Assembly: GCF_004151105.1 (NCBI RefSeq) | Contig: NZ_PHRF01000008.1 | Coordinates: forward strand, 62,001-126,000 | Length of the DNA: 64,000 nt | Direction of reading: 5' to 3' | Source of the DNA: Streptomyces sp. L-9-10 | GTDB lineage: Bacteria; Actinomycetota; Actinomycetes; Streptomycetales; Streptomycetaceae | Part shown: piece after piece, positions 1 to 9,126 of the stretch | How the letters are laid out: every line of letters begins with the position of its first letter | How positions within the stretch are numbered: the first letter of the stretch is position 1 | Translations under genes and position numbers: made by a program | Notes under the pieces: model-generated | What the model saw: the letters and a program-made list of their open reading frames with translations, nothing else | What the model was told of the DNA's origin: nothing | Databases searched by the model: none

Positions 1-763
1 CCACGGCTTCGTCGACGCGCCGGGGAAGATCCACGACCACGACTCCGCCGCGCCTGCGGGCCGCTCCGAGCACCGACCGCATGGCCTCCGGCTGGAGCGT
101 CACCGCATCGCCGCGGTCCCAGCTGAGCACCCGCAGTTCATGGAGCCGGGGCAGCGACTCCTCCAGCGCGCCGCCCGCGACACGTCCCTTGGAAGCGGCG
201 AAATCCGGCCACCTTCTGCCCTCCGCCTGCTCGCCGCCGAGCACCACATCCAGGCCACCGCCGAGCGGATCGGCGTCGATGAGCATCGTGCGCCGGCCCG
301 CGCGCGCCGCGGTGACGGCCAGGGCGCACGCGAGCGTCGAAGCCCCCGCGCCGCCCCGCCCGCCGATCACGCCGACGGTGAGCGCGGGCCGGCCCACCCC
401 TTCGGCGGCGTCCGCGATCCGGTCGACGAGCCAGCTTTCGGCGTCGGGCAGCCTCAGCACGCAGTCCGCGCCGATCTCCACCGCTCGCCGCCACACGCCC
501 GGGTCGTCCTGGTCCCGCCCGACGAGCATCACGTCCCGTCTGCGGGAGGCGCCACGGCACCGCGCCGCCGCGTCATCGCCGACGAGAACCATCGGCGCGT
601 CCTCCCAGCACCCCTTCCGCTCCGGCACCGAATGGTGGACTTGAGGCTCGGCTCCGGCCGCGGCGCAGAGCCTCAGCAGATCATCGAGCAACTCCACATC
701 CTCGGTCAGAATCAGCGGTCCCGCCCCGCCTCCCCCGCCGATCCGCGAACGATCGGATGTCAT
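1..763 (-). CDS. Septum-site determining / CpaE (TadZ)-like MinD-family protein, 3' end outside window
   Basis: The frame opens at an ATG on the minus strand and stays open for 254 codons to the window edge, so the C-terminus is missing. Residues 1-125 look like a receiver-like N-terminal region. Residues 128-143 hold a deviant Walker A, GGRGGAGAST, in which the usual lysines of KGGxGKT are replaced. A DADPLGGG motif follows near residue 163, as in MinD/ParA-fold proteins. This combination matches the Ssd/CpaE/TadZ group, which positions septum or Tad pilus machinery at the membrane. The rest of a tad-type locus would be expected to the left. ATPase activity is uncertain because the lysines are absent. 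Confidence 0.85.
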   Translation of the reverse strand, partial: MTSDRSRIGGGGGAGPLILTEDVELLDDLLRLCAAAGAEPQVHHSVPERKGCWEDAPMVLVGDDAAARCRGASRRRDVMLVGRDQDDPGVWRRAVEIGADCVLRLPDAESWLVDRIADAAEGVGRPALTVGVIGGRGGAGASTLACALAVTAARAGRRTMLIDADPLGGGLDVVLGGEQAEGRRWPDFAASKGRVAGGALEESLPRLHELRVLSWDRGDAVTLQPEAMRSVLGAARRRGGVVVVDLPRRVDEAV

Positions 764-1277
764 GGATCCAGCCACGATCTCCGCCCCCTATCTCTTCTTC
801 GATCCGGCTATCCGCGAGCGCTTCTCTCCGCGATCTCGCAGTGATCCGGTATCGGTGATTCCGGCTTCCGCGAACTTCGCGGCAGGAATCACCGTGCAAC
901 GCAACAAGAAATCGTGTGGATCTTGCTTGAAAACTGTGGACAACTCACCAGTTGTGAATATCCCGGTAGCTCATACCAGTGACTTCCGGAGAGCAGCGCA
1001 TTGGCTACACACAGTGACGGACATGCTCGTGGAGGCGCTATCGCGCAGAGAGCTTCAGAAAGGGGGACGAGTGGCTTCGACGAGCCAAAAACGCGTCCGG
1101 ACATGCGACGACCCCCGCCGGGGGGGAGAGCGGGGGTCGTCCCCACGGCCGACTCGGGGGGGGGAGGAGCCGGACCGGGTTAGCACGGTCGCGAACGATC
1201 CGTGACTTCCATGGTGTACCCGAGAGCCTTCTCAGGCAAACCCACGCGCCCCAGCTTACGCCGAATGGTGGGCGCAT
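764..1277. other. Intergenic region between divergent ssd-like and HAD genes
   Basis: No convincing gene is seen on either strand; the open frames here are short and lack ribosome binding sites. The region holds the promoters of the two divergent genes and one clear hairpin near its centre, listed separately. Confidence 0.6.
1108..1140. terminator. GC-rich hairpin, 11-bp perfect stem
   Basis: The arm ACGACCCCCGC at 1108-1118 is repeated in perfect inverted form at 1130-1140 with an 11-base loop. There is no T-tract. It lies between divergent genes, so it may end antisense or leader transcripts rather than one of the annotated genes. Confidence 0.55.
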
Positions 1278-2114
1278 ATGCTCGGCCTCGTGGAAAACCA
1301 CTCCTTGCCGCGTACAGCAGCCTTCTTTGACCTGGACAAGACGGTCATTGCGAAGTCATCGACGTTGACCTTCAGCAAGTCCTTCTACCAAGGCGGCCTG
1401 ATCAACCGCCGCGCCGTACTGCGCACCGCATACGCGCAGTTCGTCTTCCTCGCCGGAGGAGCAGATCACGATCAGATGGAGCGGATGCGGGAGTATCTCT
1501 CCGCGCTCTGCAAGGGCTGGAACGTCCAGCAGGTCAAAGAGATCGTCGCCGAGACGCTGCACGATCTCATCGACCCGATCATCTACGACGAGGCGGCGTC
1601 CCTCATCGAGGACCATCACACCGCCGGCCGCGATGTGGTGATCGTGTCCACCTCCGGCGTGGAGGTCGTCGAACCCATCGGCGATCTGCTCGGCGCCGAC
1701 CGGGTGGTGGCCACCCGGATGGTCGTCGGCGCCGACGGCTGCTTCACGGGCGAGGTGGAGTACTACGCGTACGGGCCGACCAAGGCCGAGGCGATCAAGG
1801 CGCTCGCCGCGTCGGAGGGGTACGACCTCTCCCGCTGCTACGCGTACAGCGATTCCTTCACCGACGTACCGATGCTCCAGTCGGTGGGCCACCCGTACGC
1901 GGTCAACCCGGACCGCGCGCTGCGCCGGGAGGCGATGGCGCGCGACTGGCCGATTCTCGTCTTCAACCGGCCCGTACGCCTCAAGCAGCGCCTGCCCGCC
2001 TTCTCCATGCCACCCCGGCCGGCTCTGGTGGCGGCGGCAGCGGTGGGCGCGGCCGCCGCGACGGCAGGTCTGGTCTGGTACGCCACCAGGCGACGGCAGT
2101 CGACTCTCGCCTGA
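1278..2114 (+). CDS. HAD-superfamily (SerB-like, IB) phosphatase with C-terminal membrane helix
   Basis: A 278-residue protein. HAD motif I is D18-L-D20-K-T, with a motif II-type VSTSG near residue 124, a conserved lysine region around residue 165 and motif III SDSFTD near residue 190. The catalytic aspartates are present, so it should be an active phosphohydrolase; the substrate is not evident. A hydrophobic Ala-rich segment (about 248-269) followed by Arg residues looks like a C-terminal membrane anchor. Homologues next to the septum-site gene have been annotated as differentiation-associated, which is known for the family and not shown here. It is transcribed alone and divergently from the septum-site gene. 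Confidence 0.85.
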   Translation: MLGLVENHSLPRTAAFFDLDKTVIAKSSTLTFSKSFYQGGLINRRAVLRTAYAQFVFLAGGADHDQMERMREYLSALCKGWNVQQVKEIVAETLHDLIDPIIYDEAASLIEDHHTAGRDVVIVSTSGVEVVEPIGDLLGADRVVATRMVVGADGCFTGEVEYYAYGPTKAEAIKALAASEGYDLSRCYAYSDSFTDVPMLQSVGHPYAVNPDRALRREAMARDWPILVFNRPVRLKQRLPAFSMPPRPALVAAAAVGAAAATAGLVWYATRRRQSTLA

Positions 2115-2316
2115 CACCAGCCGGCCTCACGGCCACCGGTCGGCCAGGGGCGCGCGACCCATGACCGTTTTGGCATTATTTGAACCCAAAAGTAAAGAAG
2201 TCCGACCAGGGGTTTCGTATCCCTGCGGACAGGAGTAGAAAGGAGTCAACGGCCCGCGAGACCAAGGACATCCGAGAGGATCACCTGTTGTACGCACCAG
2301 GCCCCACGGACCGAGC

Positions 2317-2490
2317 ATGAAAACTGAGCACCCACGCGACGTCGACCCGTCGATTACGGGCCAGCCGCACCAGGTGACGGGCGAAGTACCCGACCTGATG
2401 GGCAACACAACGAGGACGCTTGGTAACTCGGTGGACGTGCCAGCGGCGGTGCCAATGAGGCGCCGCCGCAACCCTGTTCGGGCCACTTGA
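2317..2490 (+). CDS. Possible 57-residue small protein
   Basis: An ATG-initiated frame occupies the middle of the 408-base gap between the HAD gene and the convergent Fic-like gene. The peptide is polar and ends in an Arg-rich stretch, MRRRRNPVRAT. Third-position G/C is only about 74 percent, lower than the neighbours, and the ribosome binding site is weak. No family is recognised. The rest of the 2115-2522 gap shows nothing else. Confidence 0.25.
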   Translation: MKTEHPRDVDPSITGQPHQVTGEVPDLMGNTTRTLGNSVDVPAAVPMRRRRNPVRAT

Positions 2491-2522
2491 GCCGAGGCTA
2501 CCGTCCCCTTCGGCGCCTGGGC

Positions 2523-3401
2523 TCAGGCGGCGCCCCGCTGAAGCGCTTCACACACAGCGGTGGACTCCCGGACTCCCAGCTCGATCGCCCGCCCGCAGTG
2601 GGTGATCCACGCGGCCATCCCCTCCTGGGTGCCCGACAGATAACCGTCGAAGGCGGCGGCGTACGCCGAGCGCCCCAGTTCCGCGTGCCCCACCTCCGCC
2701 GGACACACCGACTTGGGGTCGAGGCCGCTGCCGATCAGCACCACGCGCTCGGCCGCCCGAGCCACCAGGCCGTTGTAGGAGCCGAAGGGGCGCAGCGCCA
2801 GCAGTTCGCCGTGCACCACCGCCGCCGTCACCAGGGCAGGTGCCCTGCTCGGCGCGATCGCCAGCCGCGACAGCCCTTCCAGCCGCCCGGCCACCTCGTC
2901 CGCCGTCGGCAGCGGTGCCTTGTCCAGCGGTTCCGGCACATCACACTCGGGCGCCTCCACGACCGGTTCGCCCGCCAGCCGGGGCCGCCCCACGGTCTCG
3001 TCCGTGACACCCGCGCCCCCCGCGGCCACCAGATGCAACCTGGCGAGCACGCGCAGCGGTGACTGCCCCCAGATGGAGAGGAGTTGACCGGCCTCGGCGT
3101 TCAGCCGGAGTGCCGCGCCGACCGTACGGGCCTCGGCCTCCGAACCGAAGTCGCCGCGCCGGCGTACTTCTTCGAGCGCCCAGTCGGCACCGGACAGTGC
3201 CGCGGAGCCGCGCGCCGCGCGCAGGGCCGCCTCGGAGGTGACCTCGTTGCTGCGGCGCCGCATCACACGGTGGCTGTAGACGCGGTCGACCGCCTTGCGT
3301 ACGGAATCCACCGCGTCGGGAACCCCGGGCAAAGAGGCCAGCGCGAGCAGGGGATCCTCCGGCCGGGGCGCGAAGGAGGCGTCAGAGGCAGTCGTACTCA
3401 T
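2523..3401 (-). CDS. Fic/DOC-fold-like protein with degenerate active site
   Basis: A 292-residue protein from the ATG at 3401; a GTG at 3458 would add 19 residues. Around residues 204-215 the segment RPFGSYNGLVAR resembles the Fic motif HPFxxGNGRxxR, but the catalytic histidine is Arg204 and the first motif arginine is Leu212. The fold may be kept while AMP transfer is lost. Homologues have been labelled oxidoreductase, for which no NAD(P) or flavin motif is visible. It is divergent from the ATPase at 3498, with 96 bases between the starts, so the two probably share a control region. Function is unknown. Confidence 0.7.
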   Translation of the reverse strand: MSTTASDASFAPRPEDPLLALASLPGVPDAVDSVRKAVDRVYSHRVMRRRSNEVTSEAALRAARGSAALSGADWALEEVRRRGDFGSEAEARTVGAALRLNAEAGQLLSIWGQSPLRVLARLHLVAAGGAGVTDETVGRPRLAGEPVVEAPECDVPEPLDKAPLPTADEVAGRLEGLSRLAIAPSRAPALVTAAVVHGELLALRPFGSYNGLVARAAERVVLIGSGLDPKSVCPAEVGHAELGRSAYAAAFDGYLSGTQEGMAAWITHCGRAIELGVRESTAVCEALQRGAA

Positions 3402-3497
3402 AAGTAGCGAGGCTACGCGCCCAGGCCGCGCACCCCACCTTGGAGTGGTCTTCCTCACTCAACGCGCTCACCTTGAGCGAGATTGCCACTACCCTAG

Positions 3498-4490
3498 GTG
3501 AACATGAAGATCGCTTTCGTGGGCAAGGGCGGCAGCGGCAAGACCACGCTGTCCTCGCTCTTCATCCGTCATCTGACCGCCAACGAAGCCACCGTCGTCG
3601 CGGTGGACGCCGACATCAATCAGCACCTCGGGGCCGCGCTCGGCCTCGACGAGTCGGAGGCCGCCGCGCTGCCCGCGATGGGTGCGCATCTTCCGCTGAT
3701 CAAGGACTATCTGCGGGGCAGCAACCCACGGATCCCGTCGGCCGAAGCGATGATCAAGACGACGCCGCCGGGTGAGGGGTCGCGGCTGCTCCGGGTCGGC
3801 GAGAACAATCCGGTGTACGACGCGTGTGCCCGGACCGTCCAGTTGGACGACGGCGAGATCCGGCTGATGGCCACCGGCCCCTTCACCGAGTCCGATCTCG
3901 GGGTGAGCTGCTACCACTCCAAGGTCGGCGCGGTCGAGTTGTGCCTGAACCATCTGGTCGACGGCCCGGACGAGTATGTGGTGGTCGACATGACGGCGGG
4001 CTCGGACTCGTTCGCGTCCGGGATGTTCACCCGGTTCGACATGACGTTCCTGGTGGCGGAGCCGACGCGCAAGGGCGTGTCCGTGTACCGCCAGTACAAG
4101 GAGTACGCGCGGGACTTCGGCGTCTCGCTGAAGGTCATCGGCAACAAGGTCCAGGGGCAGGACGATCTGGACTTCCTGCGCGAGGAGGTCGGCGACGACC
4201 TGCTCATCACGGTGGGCCACTCCGACTGGGTCCGGGCGATGGAGAAGGGCCGGCCGATCCGCTTCGAACTCCTGGAGGCGGACAACCGCTGCGCGCTCCA
4301 GACGCTCCAGGACGCGGCGGAGGATTCGTACGAGCACCGCGACTGGGAGCGCTACACACGGCAGATGGTCCACTTCCACCTCAGGAACGCGGAGAGCTGG
4401 GGCAACGCGAAGACGGGCGTCGACCTTGCCGCGCAGGTCGACCCCGCCTTCGTCCTCGGCGAAGCACTGGCCGTACCCCAGCCCTCCTGA
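3498..4490 (+). CDS. CooC/ArsA/MinD-type deviant P-loop ATPase
   Basis: A 330-residue protein starting at GTG 3498, with an alternative ATG two codons later. The deviant Walker A GKGGSGKTT lies at residues 9-17 with the signature lysine K10, and the switch-like VDADINQHLG is near residue 36. This is typical of the SIMIBI class, including CooC, which helps load metal into carbon monoxide dehydrogenase. No CODH or nickel gene is nearby, so the client is unknown. There is almost no leader and no Shine-Dalgarno sequence, so a leaderless transcript is likely. It converges with the lipoprotein gene at 4597. Confidence 0.8.
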   Translation: MNMKIAFVGKGGSGKTTLSSLFIRHLTANEATVVAVDADINQHLGAALGLDESEAAALPAMGAHLPLIKDYLRGSNPRIPSAEAMIKTTPPGEGSRLLRVGENNPVYDACARTVQLDDGEIRLMATGPFTESDLGVSCYHSKVGAVELCLNHLVDGPDEYVVVDMTAGSDSFASGMFTRFDMTFLVAEPTRKGVSVYRQYKEYARDFGVSLKVIGNKVQGQDDLDFLREEVGDDLLITVGHSDWVRAMEKGRPIRFELLEADNRCALQTLQDAAEDSYEHRDWERYTRQMVHFHLRNAESWGNAKTGVDLAAQVDPAFVLGEALAVPQPS

Positions 4491-4596
4491 ACCCACCGCC
4501 CCAGCCCCGCCGGCGGACGGAGTCCGACGCAGCGAACCGAAGCCCTCCTGAAGAGGAGCGCCGAAGCGCCCGCCCTCCGTCCCGCCGTCGGTGCCG

Positions 4597-5871
4597 TCAG
4601 TGCTCTTCGGAGTGGCCTGCCGGGCGGGCGCCCGGGGACGGGCTCTTGGACGCGGGGGCTGCCGCGAGTGCCGTCCAGCCTCCCTTGGGTGCCTTGCCGA
4701 CGCCGAGGCCGCGGAATTTGTCCAGGGTCTGCGGGTCCTGCGCGTCCAGCCAGTCGGCGAGCTGGCGGAACGTCACACACTGCACCTCTTTCTTGACGCA
4801 GACCGTCTTGATCGTGTCCTCGACGGCGGTCATGTACGTGCCGCCGTTCCAGGACTCGAAGTGGTTGCCGATGATCAGCGGCGCGCGGTTCCCGTCATAG
4901 GCGCGGTCGAAGGCCTCCAGCAGGCCGTCCCGCATCTGGTTGCCCCAGTACGCGTGCTGCGAGGGATCGCCGTTGACCGTTCCTGACTGGTTGAACATGA
5001 AGTTGTAGTCCATCGAGAGCGTCTCGAAATCACGCCCCGGCACGGGGACCAGCTGGAGCGGAATGTCCCAGAGACCGTCCGCCTTCTTCGGCCAGACCTG
5101 GTTGCCGATGCCGCTGGAGTCGTAGCGGAACCCCATCGTCTTCGCCGCCCGCATCATGTTCTTCTGCCCTTCCAGGCAGGGCGTGCGGGCGCCGATGACT
5201 TCCTTGTCGTAGTCGAAGGGGAGCGGGGCCTCTTCCTTCAGGCCCGCGTTGGTCTTCCAGGTCTTCACAAAGGACTTGGCCTGGTTGATCTCGCTCTTCC
5301 ACTCATCGACGGACCAGGTGCCGACGCCGCCCTCGTTGCCGCAGAAGTGGCCGTTGAAGTGGGTACCGATCTCATTGCCGTCGTGCCAGGCGCCGCGCAG
5401 CTCCCGCAGGGTGTCCTTGATGCCCTGCGCGTCATTGAAACCGATGTCCGAGGTGCCGCGACCGTGCTGCGGCGGGTCGTACAGGTCGGCCTTCTCCTCC
5501 GGGAGCAGATAGACGCCGCTCAGGAAGTACGTCATCTTCGCGTTGTACTTCTTGGCCACCCCGCGGAAGTGGGAGAAGAGCTTCTGGCTGTCCTCACCCG
5601 CGCCGTCCCAGGAGAACACCACGAACTGTGGTGGTTTCTGACCCGGCTTCAGCCGCTCCGGCTTCGGCAGATGCGGCTGGGCGCCGGTGAACGCGGTTGA
5701 GCCGTCGCCGATGAGGTGTGGGGCGTTCTGGGCTCCTGGGGCCCCCTTGGCGCCGTGGGCACCCTTCGGGGCCTCCTTGTCGGCTCCCGGCGATCCGGAA
5801 CACCCCCCGAGTCCGACGGCGAGCGCCATGACGGCGGCGCCGAAGCCGATTCTCTTTGTGGCGGCCAGCAT
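4597..5871 (-). CDS. Secreted lipoprotein, divergent polysaccharide deacetylase (NodB/CE4-like)
   Basis: The ATG at 5871 is chosen because it follows a purine-rich AGAGGGTGGG site and gives a proper lipoprotein signal: a positive start, a hydrophobic core and the lipobox LGGC with Cys24. Upstream in-frame codons lack signal features. A Gly/Ala/Pro linker precedes the catalytic region. There FSWDGAG (Asp89) and GTHFNGH (His171-x3-His175) resemble the TFDDG and HxxxH metal-binding motifs of NodB deacetylases. Cell-wall or glycan deacetylation at the outer membrane face is therefore inferred. The first motif is divergent, so a different hydrolase activity is possible. The protein has 424 residues. 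Confidence 0.75.
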   Translation of the reverse strand: MLAATKRIGFGAAVMALAVGLGGCSGSPGADKEAPKGAHGAKGAPGAQNAPHLIGDGSTAFTGAQPHLPKPERLKPGQKPPQFVVFSWDGAGEDSQKLFSHFRGVAKKYNAKMTYFLSGVYLLPEEKADLYDPPQHGRGTSDIGFNDAQGIKDTLRELRGAWHDGNEIGTHFNGHFCGNEGGVGTWSVDEWKSEINQAKSFVKTWKTNAGLKEEAPLPFDYDKEVIGARTPCLEGQKNMMRAAKTMGFRYDSSGIGNQVWPKKADGLWDIPLQLVPVPGRDFETLSMDYNFMFNQSGTVNGDPSQHAYWGNQMRDGLLEAFDRAYDGNRAPLIIGNHFESWNGGTYMTAVEDTIKTVCVKKEVQCVTFRQLADWLDAQDPQTLDKFRGLGVGKAPKGGWTALAAAPASKSPSPGARPAGHSEEH

Positions 5872-6178
5872 CCGCCCACCCTCTTCCCTCAGGTTCCAGT
5901 ACCGAAGTGCCGAGCGGCGACTGCCGGCACGGCGCCGAGCGCCGACAACGTCGCACTGAGACCGATGAGAAGAAGAAACGACAAGCCGTACAAGATCACT
6001 AATCACTCCTCCGGGTGAAGCATTGCCCCATTTGCCCCGAAAGTAATGCCGGAGTCTTTACTCTCCATTACGATCTATTTACCGAGTGTTGAGGAAACAC
6101 GTCCCGCCACTGCACGCCGTGACCCACGGCCGCGCCCCCACGTACCGCGACCGCGCCGCCCCGGAGGAGACGGGAAAT

Positions 6179-8845
6179 ATGACTGCCGCCATCCCCACCC
6201 GCACCGCCCCCACCGAGCCCGCGTCCCCGTTGGCGCGCCTCTCACGCCTGCGCCGACCGCGCAGACCTCCGCACGAAGACCGCGACGACCGCGGCGGCCA
6301 AGGAGGGCGCGGAGGACGCCGGTTCCGCATCGCCGGAGCCGACGTATCCGCATCGATCTCCGTCTTCCTGATCGCACTGCCGCTCTCCCTCGGCATCGCG
6401 CTCGCCACCGGCGCACCGCTCCAGGCGGGCCTGGTGGCCGCCGCGGTCGGCGGTCTGGTCGTCGGCCGGCTGGGCGGGGCCCCGCTTCAGGTCAGCGGCC
6501 CCGCCGCCGGGCTCACCGTCGTCACCGCCGACCTGATCCAGCAGTTCGGCTGGCGCGTCACCTGTGTCATCACCATCTGCGCCGGGCTCGCCCAACTCGG
6601 CCTCGCGGCGCTACGGGTGGCCCGCTCGGCGCTCGCCGTCAGCCCGGCGATCGTGCACGGCATGCTCGCCGGCATCGGCGTCACGATCGCGCTCGCCCAG
6701 CTCCATATCGTGCTCGGCGGTACGCCGCAGAGCTCCGCCGTCGACAATGTGCGCGGTCTGCCCGCCCAGTTGGCCAATCTGCATCCGGGCGCGCTCTCCG
6801 TAAGCCTGCTGACCATCGCCGTACTGCTCGCCTGGCCTCGGATTCCGGGGCGTACGGGCCGGATCGTACGCAAGATCCCGGGCACACTCGCCGCGGTGGC
6901 GATCGCCACGACCCTGGCCGCGCTCGCCGGGGTCGGCCTGGAGCGCGTCGATCTCCCTTCCTGGAGCAGTCATGCCTTGCCCGCGCTGCCCGAGGGGCCG
7001 GTGCTCGGACTGCTCGCGGCCGTTCTCACCGTCACTCTGGTCGGGAGCGTCGAATCGCTGCTGTCCGCCGTCGCCGTGGACAAGCTGACGGCGGCACGCA
7101 AGAAGCCGGGCGTCCATATCCCGCGCGCCCGGCTGGACCGGGAGCTGGCCGGACAGGGGGCGGGGAATGTCGTCTCGGGCGCGCTCGGCGGCCTGCCCAT
7201 CACGGGTGTCGCCGTACGCAGCGCCGCCAATGTGGCGTCCGGCGCGGTGAGCCGGCACTCCACCATGCTGCACGGGCTGTGGGTCGCGATCGCGGCCCTG
7301 CTGCTGGTGCCCGTGCTGGATCTGATCCCGCTGGCGGCCCTGGCCGCGCTGGTGATGGTCGTCGGGGTCCAGATGGTGAACCTCGTCCATCTGCGCAGCG
7401 TGCAGCGGAACCGCGAAATGCTGGTGTACGTGGTGACGCTGGCCGCCGTGGTGTTCACCGGCGTACTGGAAGGCGTGGTGATCGGGATCGCTGTGGCGGT
7501 CGCGGTGGCGCTGCACCGGCTCACCAGGACCCGGATCACGGTCGAGGTGCAGGACGGGATCCACCACGTACGCGCGCGGGGCCAGTTGACGTTCCTCGCC
7601 GTGCCGCGGCTCAGCCGGGTGCTGCACCAGGTGCCCTGGGACACGGACTGCGTGGTCGAGCTGGACGGCTCTTTCATGGACCACGCGGCGTTCGAGGCCC
7701 TGCACGACTGGCAGATGGCTCATATCGCCCACGGGCGGATGGCCGAGTTCACCGGACGGGCGGGCGGCCGGATCGCCGAGCCGGCCACGGAGTCGCCCAC
7801 CTGCTGCCGGCCCTGGACGCCCTGGCGCAACCACCAGTGCGGGGAGCACTCCCCCGCGCAGCTGAACGCCTCACAGCGTGGAGAGCGGACACGCGTCGCC
7901 CCATCCGCAGACGCCCCACCCTCAGACGCCCCACCCTCAGGTGTCCCATCCTCAGGTGTCCCATCCTCAGGTGCCGCGCCCACAGCCGACCCGTCCGCAC
8001 CCGCCAAGCCCGGGACCGACCCGGCCGCATCCGGCCTCTCCACAGCCGACCTCTCCGGAACCGCGTGGCCAGGAGCGAAGAAGACCGCCATGTGCCACAC
8101 ACTGTCCGCGGGCGCGGCGCGTTCGCCCGGTGTCCGGCAACTGGCCAGCGGGATCAGCTCCTTCCAGCGCAATACGGCCCCGCTGGTACGCGGTGAGCTG
8201 GCCCGGCTGGCGCGCGAGGGACAGCGGCCCTCGCAGCTCTTCCTCACCTGTGCCGACTCCCGGCTGATCACGAGCATGATCACGTCCAGTGGTCCGGGCG
8301 ATCTGTTCACCGTGCGGAACGTGGGGAATCTGGTCCCGCTGCCCGGGGCGGTCGGCGCGGACGATTCGGTGGCCGCGGCGATCGAGTACGCGGTGGACGT
8401 GCTGCGCGTCGAATCCATCACCGTGTGCGGGCATTCGGGATGCGGGGCGATGCAGGCCCTGCTGAACACCCCCGCCGACACGGACGGGGACGGGCCCGGG
8501 GCCGGTACCCCACTTCGGCGCTGGCTGCGCCACGGGCTGCCCAGCCTGGAGCGGATGCAAAGCGGTCAGCACTCCTGGGCCAGGCTCTCCGGGAGGCTGC
8601 CCGCCGACGCGGTCGAGCAGCTCTGTCTGACCAATGTCGTCCAGCAGTTGGAGCATCTGCGGGCCCATGAGTCGGTGGCCCGCCGGCTGGCCGAGGGCAC
8701 GCTGGAGTTGCACGGCATGTACTTCCATGTCGGCGAGGCCCAGGCGTATCTCCTGGCGGACGAGGTCGGGGTCCGCGGTGACTTCAGCGGCGAAGAGGTG
8801 TTCAACCGGGTGGCCCCGACCACGCTGGAGGAGTCGCGCGCCTGA
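6179..8845 (+). CDS. SulP-family anion transporter fused to beta-carbonic anhydrase
   Basis: The ATG at 6179 follows GGAGGAGA by eight bases. The 888-residue protein has an N-terminal SulP transporter with 10 or more hydrophobic segments (about 60-430) and a STAS-like domain (about 450-520). A Pro/Ser/Ala linker follows, then a beta-carbonic anhydrase (about 640-870). The anhydrase zinc ligands are present: Cys691-x-Asp693-x-Arg695 and His752-x2-Cys755. The fusion is a known type thought to couple bicarbonate uptake to CO2/HCO3- interconversion at the membrane; transport of bicarbonate rather than sulfate is inferred from the fused domain. The linker carries 15-bp tandem repeats. Confidence 0.92.
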   Translation: MTAAIPTRTAPTEPASPLARLSRLRRPRRPPHEDRDDRGGQGGRGGRRFRIAGADVSASISVFLIALPLSLGIALATGAPLQAGLVAAAVGGLVVGRLGGAPLQVSGPAAGLTVVTADLIQQFGWRVTCVITICAGLAQLGLAALRVARSALAVSPAIVHGMLAGIGVTIALAQLHIVLGGTPQSSAVDNVRGLPAQLANLHPGALSVSLLTIAVLLAWPRIPGRTGRIVRKIPGTLAAVAIATTLAALAGVGLERVDLPSWSSHALPALPEGPVLGLLAAVLTVTLVGSVESLLSAVAVDKLTAARKKPGVHIPRARLDRELAGQGAGNVVSGALGGLPITGVAVRSAANVASGAVSRHSTMLHGLWVAIAALLLVPVLDLIPLAALAALVMVVGVQMVNLVHLRSVQRNREMLVYVVTLAAVVFTGVLEGVVIGIAVAVAVALHRLTRTRITVEVQDGIHHVRARGQLTFLAVPRLSRVLHQVPWDTDCVVELDGSFMDHAAFEALHDWQMAHIAHGRMAEFTGRAGGRIAEPATESPTCCRPWTPWRNHQCGEHSPAQLNASQRGERTRVAPSADAPPSDAPPSGVPSSGVPSSGAAPTADPSAPAKPGTDPAASGLSTADLSGTAWPGAKKTAMCHTLSAGAARSPGVRQLASGISSFQRNTAPLVRGELARLAREGQRPSQLFLTCADSRLITSMITSSGPGDLFTVRNVGNLVPLPGAVGADDSVAAAIEYAVDVLRVESITVCGHSGCGAMQALLNTPADTDGDGPGAGTPLRRWLRHGLPSLERMQSGQHSWARLSGRLPADAVEQLCLTNVVQQLEHLRAHESVARRLAEGTLELHGMYFHVGEAQAYLLADEVGVRGDFSGEEVFNRVAPTTLEESRA
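7910..7969 (+). repeat. Four 15-bp tandem repeats in the SulP-CA linker
   Basis: Two copies of GACGCCCCACCCTCA are followed by two of GGTGTCCCATCCTCA. The period keeps the reading frame and encodes a Pro/Ser/Ala-rich flexible linker, so linker length may vary between strains. Confidence 0.85.
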
Positions 8846-8875
8846 ACCGACCTCGTACCGCATCCGTGAGAGTGT

Positions 8876-8913
8876 GTGGCCCCCTTCCCCACCACCCCGG
8901 GGAGGAGGGCCAC
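8876..8913 (+). terminator. Terminator after the SulP-carbonic anhydrase gene
   Basis: GTGGCCC...TTCCCC pairs with GGGGAGGAGGGCCAC around a short ACCA loop, 31 bases after the stop codon. The stem is long and GC-rich with one or two mismatches. Confidence 0.7.
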
Positions 8914-9075
8914 TTCTCAGTCGGACGCGGGACGGCGGATCCGGGACCGTGTCCCGGCGGATCCGATCCCCATCACACAGGTCTAAACCAATTTCCGGAA
9001 GCCCCTTGTCACCCGGGCATTCGCCTGATGAGCTAGGCCCGGGACACATAGGACGCCCTGGGAAAGGGAGATGTC

Positions 9076-9126
9076 GTGAGCAACGAAAGCCTGGCCAACC
9101 TGCTGAAGGAGGAGATGGGAGTATGA
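9076..9126 (+). CDS. 16-codon minicistron resembling the AcsA N-terminus, overlapping acsA
   Basis: A GTG preceded by GGAAAGGGAG opens a 16-codon frame (MSNESLANLLKEEMGV) whose TGA overlaps the acsA ATG as ATGA. Its first residues copy the start of AcsA itself (MSEQSSLSNLLKED). The two coding stretches form a direct repeat 50 bp apart, at 9091-9112 and 9141-9162, with 19 of 22 bases identical. The shift is not a multiple of three, so the upstream copy is out of frame. It may translationally couple acsA or may be the displaced ancestral start. Confidence 0.55.
   Translation: MSNESLANLLKEEMGV

Noticed and set aside
6046..8196. 716-residue plus-strand frame overlapping the SulP-CA gene
   Set aside because: Arg/Pro-rich out-of-frame translation of the real transporter.
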